A program made the position numbers and the translations under genes. From Phycisphaerales bacterium UBA2218 (GTDB lineage Bacteria > Planctomycetota > Phycisphaerae > Sedimentisphaerales > Anaerobacaceae): 55,001 nt of DNA. The notes beneath the pieces were generated by a model. It saw only the letters and a program-made list of their open reading frames with translations, made no database searches and was not told where the DNA came from. Positions 1 to 7,521 of this stretch are shown in pieces (the first letter of the stretch is position 1; every line of letters starts with the position of its first letter). The stretch covers positions 284-55,284 of the forward strand of contig DCUI01000295.1 of the NCBI GenBank assembly GCA_002327785.1, read 5' to 3'.

Positions 1-289
1 TGTTCTTCACATAGTCGGCATGGCCAGGGCAGTCGATATGAGCGTAATGGCGATTCGCCGTCTCATATTCCACGTGTGCCGTGGCAATCGTCAGAATCTT
101 GGTCGGATCGCGGCGACCCTGGGACTCCGAGGCCTTGGCGATGTCGTCGTATGATTTGAACTTCGACAGGCCGTTCAGATCCATCACCTTGGTCATCGCT
201 GCCGTCAGCGTCGTTTTGCCGTGGTCCACGTGCCCGATCGTACCCACATTCACGTGTGGTTTAGTCCGTTCAAATACTGCTTTGGCCAT
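1..289 (-). CDS. tuf: Elongation factor Tu, N-terminal part (runs off window)
   Basis: EF-Tu delivers aminoacyl-tRNA to the ribosome using GTP. About 96 N-terminal residues are visible. They include the P-loop GHVDHGKT and the G3 motif DCPGHADY, both highly conserved in the family. The start is the ATG at 289-287, preceded by a GGAGG box. The switch I/effector region is unusual: instead of the common RGITI motif it reads RRDPTKILTIA before HVEYE, with the key Thr still present in LTI. I recall a similarly altered loop in other planctomycete EF-Tu proteins. The C-terminus lies outside the window. A tRNA-Thr gene sits 119 bases upstream on the same strand, the classic tRNA-Thr/tuf arrangement. 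Confidence 0.97.
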   Translation of the reverse strand, partial: MAKAVFERTKPHVNVGTIGHVDHGKTTLTAAMTKVMDLNGLSKFKSYDDIAKASESQGRRDPTKILTIATAHVEYETANRHYAHIDCPGHADYVKN

Positions 290-408
290 CTTTGATTAAA
301 CCTCCAAATGTGCAGTTGAGCAGCTCTTTGCTTGTCCCTATCGTTTCCTGCGAAAATCACCTAAGCCAACACAGAGCCGCGGCTTTCGCGCCCGGCCTGC
401 TTGTAAGC

Positions 409-481
<73 letters not shown>

Positions 482-816
482 GATTCGTCGGTCCTGCCCG
501 TTCTCCGGGCCCGAAATCGCGATTCGCAGAAACAACAAATCCTTGTCCGCAAAGGGAGAGTACGTCACCCGCACCGGTGATTTTCTCTGCACCTGCGGCA
601 AGGCTTTCTTAGAATCTGCGTACCCGTTGACTATAAATCGATGAATATAAGGCAACCATCTCACGAGTGCAAACGGAAAAATGAAAAAATGAGGAAAAAA
701 TCACCCACCGACGCGTTTGCTCAACGTGCCCGCAGCAGCCCACGTCTTGCACATCGCCTTCCAGGGCTGCATCAGCCGATGGAATTCTAACGCAACCGCA
801 TTGCGGATGCAAGCAA
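482..816. other. Intergenic region upstream of tRNA-Thr
   Basis: This 335-base gap has no convincing gene. It holds the predicted tRNA-Thr/tuf promoter and AT-rich sequence around 640-705. The rest lies downstream of the HEAT-repeat gene; I see no clear terminator hairpin. Confidence 0.6.
644..672 (-). promoter_or_regulatory. Predicted sigma70 promoter for tRNA-Thr/tuf
   Basis: On the minus strand TTGCAC (672-667) and TATATT (649-644) are separated by exactly 17 bases. This gives a start near 637 and a leader of about 155 nt before the tRNA. Base composition is AT-rich here compared with the flanks. Confidence 0.6.
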
Positions 817-3093
817 CTAATTGTTCGTCTTTCCGCTATCCTCTGTCTTTGGGGCCTTGGCGTGCCGCTCCATCCATCCGCTCAACAAGGCCCGCCATGC
901 CTGCATAGTCTTGGGATCGGCCACCTGGATTTGCTGCATCGCATCAAGCAAAACCGTCGGATTGACCGTGGTCGGACTACTGAGATACCCTTCTATGCTC
1001 TTCACTATACTGCTCTCTGGAGTGAGATCTAAGTCTTTTGTTGACAAGTAGTTGGTCAACAACTCACATGCCGGTTCCATGCTGCCCAGCATTAGATAGG
1101 CGTTCAACAATCGCCCCTGGAGGTGCGGTCGCTCCTGGGCGGTTGCCCCCGCCAGCAGGTTCCTGATGTACTCGGCTGCCTGCTTGAGATTGCCCGAAGC
1201 GAGGTACAGATCCGCCAAGCTCACCTGCACATCTTTGAGCATCTCGGCTTTGTTCTCCGTTTGCGCCTTCTGCTCGGCCAACGTGAGGAACGATACCTGC
1301 TGCTCGGGCGTCGTCCTGCCTGCCATGGCCGGAGACTTGATTTTCGCCATCCATTCGCCCAGAACAGGCGAATTCGACCTCCTGAAAACCTTCAGCATAG
1401 CCTGCCATGCCGGATCGCCCTCGCCGGCTGCGCCCAACTTCTCCCCAAGCCAGTCCAGGTCCTGCGGCCCCCCGGCTTCGCCCGCCAGATCGATCAGCTT
1501 CACGCGCACAACCGGGCTTGGGTCGCCGCCAAGATCCTTTCGCAACCTCCGCAAGGCACTCGCTTTATCCGCACTCACGTTGATCAGTCCATCAACCGCG
1601 ATCTGCCGGACGGTATCGGTCTTGTCCACGAGGGCTTGCTCGAACAGCCCGCCGAACTGCTTGGCTGCCTGTTCTTTGCACGCACTGCGTGAGGAGCACA
1701 GACCGACCATCGCACTGAGCAGGTATCCCCGCAGTCCGGCGTCATTAGCCGGACCCAGACGGCCATATCGGTCCGCAAGGGCCTTAAGGTAGCCACTAAC
1801 CTCCTCGGGCTTCAGTCCGTTCTGCTCCAGCAGCTTGGAGATCGTCTCGCCGCCGATGCGCGCCCTCTCGGCGTCAGATTCGCTCAGGAACCGAACGGCC
1901 CACACCAGGGCCCCGCTTCGGATTTCCTCCGGAACGTTGCGACTGGTGGTGGCGAGGGACGCCACGTAGCAAACCTCTCGAAGGGCCACCAGGATCTCTC
2001 GCCGAACCTGGTCGTCCGGCTCGACGTTCAACTGGTCCAGCAGGGGTTTGGCTACATTCAACTCCTGCCCCATCACGGCCAGACGCCGGGCCGTGTTGAG
2101 CCGAACGTCCCGGCTTGGATCGGAAATCAGGGGGATCAATGAGGTCTCAAGCTCCGAGAACTTGGCCTTGCTGGTCCCCGTCCCCTGCCGCAACTCCTCC
2201 AGCCGATCCAACGCCCAGATCTTCACCCTGGCTTCCTGGGCCCCGAGGTACTGAGCCAGGAACTTGACCTTGGCGGCCTCGTCACCCTGGAGCGTATACA
2301 GGGTGCTCAGGGCCGTCAGGTACTTCTTCTGCCAAGCCTCTCGCTCCGCGTCGCTCTCCCGCATCCGGGTCTCCTGGCGAATCACCCGCTCCCGAAGGAA
2401 CGTCTCGGCGCCTCGCTCCTGGAGCTCCAGAAGCGTCTGCCGTCGAACCGCAGGGTCCGGGCTGACGACAATGCCCAGAGACGTCAACTCCTTTCTCGCG
2501 GCCTCGACGATGGGAGGATCGGGGCTGTCCACCAGACTGAAAAGCCTGGCGACCGCCTGTTTGTCCGGGTGACGTCTTATGGTGTAGATGATGTTGCCCT
2601 TGGCGGCCACGGACAGCGACGGGTCCGCAATCGCCTTATCGAGTTCCGGCCCGACTTGGCCGTACGAAAACAGGAGTGTCGCCTCGGCTGCCAGCCTGAC
2701 GGTGGCAAAGTCCTGCTCGGAGGCGATGACGGCGACCAGGGGCTTGATGAAATCCTCCCTGCTCTTAATGGGCTGCGGCCACACCTTCGTGGGACTCAGG
2801 GCCTCGCAGACGGCCGCCCGGGCCGGCGCATTATCCGCCCGCGAAAGGACTTCCAGGAGGATGACCCTCGCCTCCGGGGCCTCGCTGGCCAACAGGAGAA
2901 CCGCCGCGTCCACTCGGTTCTTGAGGCTCTGGTTTTCAAGAAGGGCGGTCTTGTTGATGCGCAACTGCGTATCGATCTGCGTCGGCGGAGCGGCCTCTTC
3001 CTTAGCAGCCGGCGCCACCTCCTGGGCACAGACGGTCCGCAGGCAGGCTGCGATCAGCAGCAGCACGAGGATATGAGGCCGTGGAGCATTCAT
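817..3093 (-). CDS. Exported HEAT-repeat protein
   Basis: A 758-residue protein with a hydrophobic N-terminal signal peptide (about residues 1-23, ending near VCAQE). Most of the body is alpha-helical HEAT-like repeats, with recurring motifs such as DPSRDVRLNTARRLAVMG and DKTDTVRQIAVDGLINV. The last 150 residues look TPR-like. Such repeats make protein-binding solenoids; no catalytic motif is visible. Planctomycetes encode many exported HEAT proteins, usually of unknown role. Start: ATG at 3093, with GAGGG upstream. It follows xer on the same strand with a 237-base gap, so co-transcription is uncertain. Confidence 0.85.
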   Translation of the reverse strand: MNAPRPHILVLLLIAACLRTVCAQEVAPAAKEEAAPPTQIDTQLRINKTALLENQSLKNRVDAAVLLLASEAPEARVILLEVLSRADNAPARAAVCEALSPTKVWPQPIKSREDFIKPLVAVIASEQDFATVRLAAEATLLFSYGQVGPELDKAIADPSLSVAAKGNIIYTIRRHPDKQAVARLFSLVDSPDPPIVEAARKELTSLGIVVSPDPAVRRQTLLELQERGAETFLRERVIRQETRMRESDAEREAWQKKYLTALSTLYTLQGDEAAKVKFLAQYLGAQEARVKIWALDRLEELRQGTGTSKAKFSELETSLIPLISDPSRDVRLNTARRLAVMGQELNVAKPLLDQLNVEPDDQVRREILVALREVCYVASLATTSRNVPEEIRSGALVWAVRFLSESDAERARIGGETISKLLEQNGLKPEEVSGYLKALADRYGRLGPANDAGLRGYLLSAMVGLCSSRSACKEQAAKQFGGLFEQALVDKTDTVRQIAVDGLINVSADKASALRRLRKDLGGDPSPVVRVKLIDLAGEAGGPQDLDWLGEKLGAAGEGDPAWQAMLKVFRRSNSPVLGEWMAKIKSPAMAGRTTPEQQVSFLTLAEQKAQTENKAEMLKDVQVSLADLYLASGNLKQAAEYIRNLLAGATAQERPHLQGRLLNAYLMLGSMEPACELLTNYLSTKDLDLTPESSIVKSIEGYLSSPTTVNPTVLLDAMQQIQVADPKTMQAWRALLSGWMERHAKAPKTEDSGKTNN

Positions 3094-3172
3094 CCGGATA
3101 ACCCTCTTGGGAGCTCCCGGCTCTGAATCGCAAGCGAAGAAAAACCCTCGTGGAACCTGGGGTTCAGAACCA

Positions 3173-3192
3173 GGAACTCAAGACCGAGTTCC
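3173..3192. repeat. Short inverted repeat GGAACTC/GAGTTCC
   Basis: Perfect 7-bp arms with a 6-base spacer, directly after a second imperfect palindrome (CCTGGGGTTCAGAACCAGG at 3158-3176). It lies between xer and the HEAT gene. It may belong to the dispersed small palindromes of this genome, or help end xer transcription; there is no U-tract. Confidence 0.4.
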
Positions 3193-3330
3193 CCTGCCGA
3201 TTTCATCCATTCTCATAAATACCCCGGGGGGGAACGAAAGTCAATGCCGATTCCACTTTTCAGTACCGAGATTCGACTTTTTGAGCCAGGGACATCCTTC
3301 CATCCCGATGCCGGACGAGCCGGAACAACG

Positions 3331-4269
3331 CTATGGCCTGGGGTGAAACTTCTTGTGGATTCTCCGCAACCGCTCGTGGTCCACATGGGTGTAGATCTGT
3401 GTGGTTCCGATATCGACATGGCCCAGCATCTCCTGAACGCTCCGAAGGTCCGCCCCGCCGCTCAGCAGGTGCGTGGCAAAGCAATGGCGGAGCGTATGCA
3501 CAGTCACGTTCCGTGGCATCCCTGCGCGCATCGCGTACTTCTTCACGAGTCGCCAAACTTCAATACGAGAAAGCGGGCCGCCTGTTCGCGAAAGCAGAAC
3601 AAAGGGCTGGGTTTTCGGCTTCACCAGCTTGGGACGCAGGTCCCGTAGGTACTCCAATGTAGCCGTAATCGCCATCTTGCCAAGGGGGATGACCCGTTCC
3701 TTGTTGCCCTTTCCAAAACACCGCAGATACCCAATATCAAGGTTCAGGTCCGTGGTCCTCAACCCGGCCAGTTCACTCGCCCGCACCCCGGTTGCATAGA
3801 GCAATTCCAGCATGGCCCGGTCCCGCAGGTAGAAAGGCTCCTCGGGACTCGGGGCCTCGAGCAGCTTGAGCACCTGCTGCTTGTTGCAGACGATGGGCAG
3901 TCGCTGCCAGGTCTTGGGCGTCTCCAGGATCTCGTCGCCGGCGTCCTCGATCAGGCCCCTGAGCTTGGCGAACCGCAGGAACATCCGAATGGCCACGAGG
4001 GCCCGCTTGGCCGAGTTCTCGCTCATATCCCGCCGGGCCAGCTCGCCCAGGTAGACCTGCACCCGACGCACGGCAACATCCCCGATCTCGCCCACGCCCT
4101 GATCCCGGCAGTACCCGAGGAACTCCCGCAAGTCCCGGCCGTAGGCTAGGATCGTATTATCCGAAAGCCCCGCCTCGACGGTCAGGTAGTCGAGAAAGTC
4201 CGCCGCCGTCCCACCGACCGGCAGCTCACGAAGCCCGGCGACAATGGATTGTCTTTGAATCAGAGACAT
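3331..4269 (-). CDS. xerD: XerC/XerD-type tyrosine recombinase
   Basis: A 312-residue site-specific recombinase, of the family that resolves chromosome dimers at dif sites with FtsK. The N-terminal SAM-like core-binding domain (about 20-105) includes the typical TILAYGRDLREF helix. The C-terminal catalytic domain keeps every active-site residue: Arg163 (GVRASEL), Lys187 (GKGNKER), His258 and Arg261 (HTLRH), His284 (LGHVDI) and nucleophile Tyr293 (QIYTH). Length and the compact fold match chromosomal XerC/D rather than phage integrases. No dif-like site or second xer gene is seen nearby. XerC versus XerD cannot be settled from one copy, so the symbol is tentative. Confidence 0.9.
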   Translation of the reverse strand: MSLIQRQSIVAGLRELPVGGTAADFLDYLTVEAGLSDNTILAYGRDLREFLGYCRDQGVGEIGDVAVRRVQVYLGELARRDMSENSAKRALVAIRMFLRFAKLRGLIEDAGDEILETPKTWQRLPIVCNKQQVLKLLEAPSPEEPFYLRDRAMLELLYATGVRASELAGLRTTDLNLDIGYLRCFGKGNKERVIPLGKMAITATLEYLRDLRPKLVKPKTQPFVLLSRTGGPLSRIEVWRLVKKYAMRAGMPRNVTVHTLRHCFATHLLSGGADLRSVQEMLGHVDIGTTQIYTHVDHERLRRIHKKFHPRP

Positions 4270-4354
4270 TGGATGAGCACCGCTGAGTATGGGTTATGGT
4301 CCATATCGACGATATCGACCCTGGGGCCATCCTCCCTTTAGCACAACCGCGATG

Positions 4355-4501
4355 CTACCGCAGCAGACGGCGCTCCAAGACCTCTTGCACCGCCCGACGG
4401 CCCTCCAGAACACAGTGAATGAACACCTTCCGCCCCACGATTTGATAGATATCGAAGATATCCTCCTCGGCCTCCGCAACCGCGAGCACCCGATATTTCA
4501 T
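4355..4501 (-). pseudogene. Internally deleted RelE/ParE-type toxin relic
   Basis: A 48-codon reading frame beginning MKYRVLAVAEAEEDIFDIY and ending GRKVFIHCVLEGRR...LERRLLR. Its first 19 residues match the N-terminus of ParE/RelE-family toxins (usually 90-100 residues). The last 29 match their C-terminal strands and helix. The roughly 50 residues expected between, carrying most of the catalytic surface, are missing, and the frame is kept. The join lies at an Ile-Tyr codon pair that occurs in both family segments as I remember them. The ATG overlaps the upstream antitoxin-like stop (ATGA), as in toxin-antitoxin operons. It is probably inactive. The family match is from memory and needs a profile search. 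Confidence 0.6.
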
Positions 4502-4749
4502 GACAGCTTCTTCGTCCGATTGGCAAGGTCTGTCAACGCCTTCTTGGGCGGCTCGTGCTTGCCGGCCTCAATACTCCGTCGACTTTGGGCCAGCAGTTTG
4601 AGCATGGCAAGGCTCTCCTGCGCTTGCTCATAGCTGCCATAGCTATCGTAGTGGCGGACCGCATCGACTGCAAGCCTACCTGCATGAACCCATGCGAAAG
4701 GCATGGATGCCTGCACAGGACTCTGAGAAAGTACCAGCTCAGGCATCAA
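4498..4749 (-). CDS. Antitoxin-like protein (Phd/YefM-like C-terminus)
   Basis: An 83-residue frame with a TTG start at 4749 (ATG at 4746). The C-terminal part (YEQAQESLAMLKLLAQS, then an IEAGKHEPPKKAL segment) resembles the toxin-binding tail of Phd/YefM-type antitoxins. The expected N-terminal DNA-binding fold is not recognisable; the first 35 residues look unrelated. Its stop overlaps the start of the ParE-like frame by four bases, which supports the antitoxin reading. With the toxin internally deleted, this pair looks like a decaying module. The true start is uncertain. Confidence 0.45.
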   Translation of the reverse strand: MMPELVLSQSPVQASMPFAWVHAGRLAVDAVRHYDSYGSYEQAQESLAMLKLLAQSRRSIEAGKHEPPKKALTDLANRTKKLS

Positions 4750-4841
4750 TTATGCGCTCGATATCCGCCAGGGTGACAGGTAGAATGGCGGGCGTGAGAA
4801 TCCGGCGGATTCCGGGGCATTGCATTGGCGGGTGAAACGAC

Positions 4842-7511
4842 ATGACGACCTCGACAGTGGCACTATGGGTCGCGCTGTCTCTCATCGCGGGAACGTCCAC
4901 AGCAACTCAGGCGGACACGTACGTCTTCAACGGTTCCTTCGAGCAGGATTCGGATGCAGACGGCGCCCCGGATGGCTGGGCGGCCTACGGGCGGCCCGGC
5001 ATCAAGCAGGGACTGAACGTTATCGCCGATCCACAACGAGGGCACGTCGCCAGGCTGGACTGCCGCCGGTTCGAGCCGGGGTTTCCCGACAGCCACGCGA
5101 TGCTCGCGCAGTTGGAGCGGATGGGCGTGCGGGCAGGACAATGGTATCGTCTGCGTCTGTGGGCAAAAGCGGAGAACTTCGAGTCCGGGGCGGCACAGAT
5201 CGCCTTGGTGAATCGCAAGCAATGGGCCAACGCGGGACTCGCTGATTCTTTCGTTCCCCGCCGAACGTGGGAACCATTCGAGTTCTGCTTTCGGGCAACC
5301 CAGGACTTGAAACCACAGGACAGCCGATTCCAGATCTGGTTCGCAGGCACCGGTGTCCTGTACGTGGACGACATCACGATGGAGCCGATCGCGGAGTTCC
5401 GCCGGCAGTGGCACCCGCAACTGCCCACGACCGGCGTGACGAATGTCCTGCTCAACAGCGGATTCGAGTGCGGCGGCGCAGGTTGGGGATGCTGGGGCGG
5501 CGATCTTCCCGGCTGGGGTGGCCAGGTCTTCCGCCTGCTCGGCGAATGGGACGACACGCAGGCTTTCGAAGGCCGCTGTAGTTGGAAACTCACGCTCTCG
5601 CCCCAGACGTCTCCCGTGTGCTATTTCGATTACTTCGATCCGATGCAGTCGCCCATCAAGATGCTCGCGATCGGGCACGAGGGTTGGGTGCCGGTCGAGC
5701 GAGGGCAATCCTATGTATTCTCCGCTTATGTCGCGGCGGATCGCCCGGACCTGCCCGTGCGCATGGTCTGCCGACAGGCGGATGGCCGCTCGGTCGAACG
5801 GACCTTTTCCGTGGGACGGGGCTGGACGCGCGTCCAGTTCGCATTCACCGCTCAGACGGATTTCGCCTGTGGATTCGTGGGGTTGGACCTGCGTCAGACC
5901 GAGCAACCCGAAGGCACGCTGTGGCTCGATGCGATTCAATGGGAGCAAAGCAAGGAGCCCTCGCCCTACCGGCCACGGGATGTACTGGAGGCCCAGGTGC
6001 AAACCGATCGGGTCGGAAACATCTTCACAGACCCGCCCAGCGGGCTGGCCTTTCGCCTGCGAGTCTCCAACGCCGCGGACACAGCGCAGATGTTGAAAGG
6101 TGCACTGACCCTGACAGACTACCTCGATCAGCTCGTATGGCGGCAAGAAATTGAACGATCCATTGCGCCGAAGGAGACCGCGGCAATCGAATACGATCGC
6201 GTCCTGGCCGGCCGGCGTGGATTCTATCGATTACAATGGCAGCCCGAGCACGGGCTTACTCAGACGGTGCGATGCGCCATCATCGAGCCCTCGCCCGAGC
6301 CAGACAGCCTTTTCGGCATGAACCACGCGTTCTCCTGGGAGTTCCTGCTCCGTCTGTCGCAGGAGGCGGGTATCCGCTGGTGGCGGGATTGGTCGGTGAA
6401 ATGGCACACGATCCAGCCGGAGCCGGGTGAGTTCGATTTCCGCGTTCCCGATGCACAGATCGAACGCGTGCTGGATGCGCGGGGACAGGTGCTCGTCCTG
6501 CTGCCCTTCCCGTCGGCGCCGTGGGCGACGAAACCGGACATGGCAAAGATCGAAGCGCAGGCCGGAGACAACCGCTACCTGCGGGAGCGCCTCCTCGTAG
6601 CCCAGAAGCCCGAGCGACTTGAGGACTTCGCGGCGTACGTCCGGGCCGCCATTGAGCACTATCGCGGGAGGATTCGTACCTTCGAGATCCTGAACGAGCC
6701 GCTCTATACGAACTACGCTGTGCCGGCAGCGTTCGGCTGCACGACCGCCGATTACGTCGCCCTGCTGCGCACCGCCTGGGAAGCAGCCAGAGCGGTGGAC
6801 CCTTCCTGCACTATCATCGGCGGCATCGCCGCCGGGCCCGATTCGAGATGGGTCAACGAGTTCATCGATCAGGGCGGCCTGCGGTGGTGCGACGCCATGA
6901 ACCTGCACCTGTACCCGCATCGCGGCTCGCCGGACGCCTACGAGAACGCATTCCGCAGTTGCTGGGAACGCACAAAGGCACAGCAGCCACAGCGGGCCAT
7001 CTGGGTCACCGAGATCGGATTCTACGGCGATGACGATCCATCCTTCACGCCTTTCACGGTCGGCGACAGCTCGATGAATTCCGCGCTGCGTCCCAGCGAG
7101 TTGCGGACCGCAGGTGATCTGGTCAAATTCACGACGATCCTCTGTGCCGCCGGGGTTCGCAAGATCTTCTATCACGCGGGCACGTGCAGCGCCCTGAACG
7201 AGGGCAGCGCGGGCAACATCTTCTTCGAGTACGGCGGCGCGCCTCGCAAGCAGTACGCGGCACAGGCCGCCCTTTCGCGGCTGCTCGGACCCGACCTGGA
7301 GTTCGTCCGTAAATGGACGGAGCCAGAAGGGGTGCAAGCCTTCGAATTTCGCTCGCGCGGACGAATGGTGGTCGTGCTCTGGACCGACAAGGAGATTGCA
7401 CCGGCAGTGAAGGTCCCCGAAGGCTATCGTGCGATGGACCTGACGGGCAATTACCTGCCCGATTCGGAAATCAGTCCGGGAGAGGTTCCCGTATATCTGG
7501 TCCGGGATTGA
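4842..7511 (+). CDS. Secreted clan GH-A-like glycoside hydrolase with carbohydrate-binding modules
   Basis: An 889-residue exported protein with a signal peptide at 1-24. Two CBM4/9-like beta-sandwiches follow, beginning FNGSFEQ (about 29-180) and LLNSGFECGG (about 200-375), then a further beta-rich segment (380-480). Residues about 490-830 form a TIM-barrel catalytic domain. Glu619 in ILNEPLY is the likely acid/base and Glu724 in WVTEIGFYG the likely nucleophile, the clan GH-A layout (closest in feel to GH39/GH5). The C-terminus is a small beta-sandwich. Substrate cannot be read from the sequence. It is convergent with the next, two-domain glycoside-hydrolase-like gene. Confidence 0.8.
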   Translation: MTTSTVALWVALSLIAGTSTATQADTYVFNGSFEQDSDADGAPDGWAAYGRPGIKQGLNVIADPQRGHVARLDCRRFEPGFPDSHAMLAQLERMGVRAGQWYRLRLWAKAENFESGAAQIALVNRKQWANAGLADSFVPRRTWEPFEFCFRATQDLKPQDSRFQIWFAGTGVLYVDDITMEPIAEFRRQWHPQLPTTGVTNVLLNSGFECGGAGWGCWGGDLPGWGGQVFRLLGEWDDTQAFEGRCSWKLTLSPQTSPVCYFDYFDPMQSPIKMLAIGHEGWVPVERGQSYVFSAYVAADRPDLPVRMVCRQADGRSVERTFSVGRGWTRVQFAFTAQTDFACGFVGLDLRQTEQPEGTLWLDAIQWEQSKEPSPYRPRDVLEAQVQTDRVGNIFTDPPSGLAFRLRVSNAADTAQMLKGALTLTDYLDQLVWRQEIERSIAPKETAAIEYDRVLAGRRGFYRLQWQPEHGLTQTVRCAIIEPSPEPDSLFGMNHAFSWEFLLRLSQEAGIRWWRDWSVKWHTIQPEPGEFDFRVPDAQIERVLDARGQVLVLLPFPSAPWATKPDMAKIEAQAGDNRYLRERLLVAQKPERLEDFAAYVRAAIEHYRGRIRTFEILNEPLYTNYAVPAAFGCTTADYVALLRTAWEAARAVDPSCTIIGGIAAGPDSRWVNEFIDQGGLRWCDAMNLHLYPHRGSPDAYENAFRSCWERTKAQQPQRAIWVTEIGFYGDDDPSFTPFTVGDSSMNSALRPSELRTAGDLVKFTTILCAAGVRKIFYHAGTCSALNEGSAGNIFFEYGGAPRKQYAAQAALSRLLGPDLEFVRKWTEPEGVQAFEFRSRGRMVVVLWTDKEIAPAVKVPEGYRAMDLTGNYLPDSEISPGEVPVYLVRD

Positions 7512-7521
7512 ACGGACGAGA

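Noticed and set aside
4734..4844. A 35-codon minus-strand frame ending LPVTLADIERIIDA
   Set aside because: The end, and the sequence after its TGA, faintly recall a small conserved protein with a DAWP..LPE..AGI motif broken by a stop. The match is from memory and too short to call a gene.
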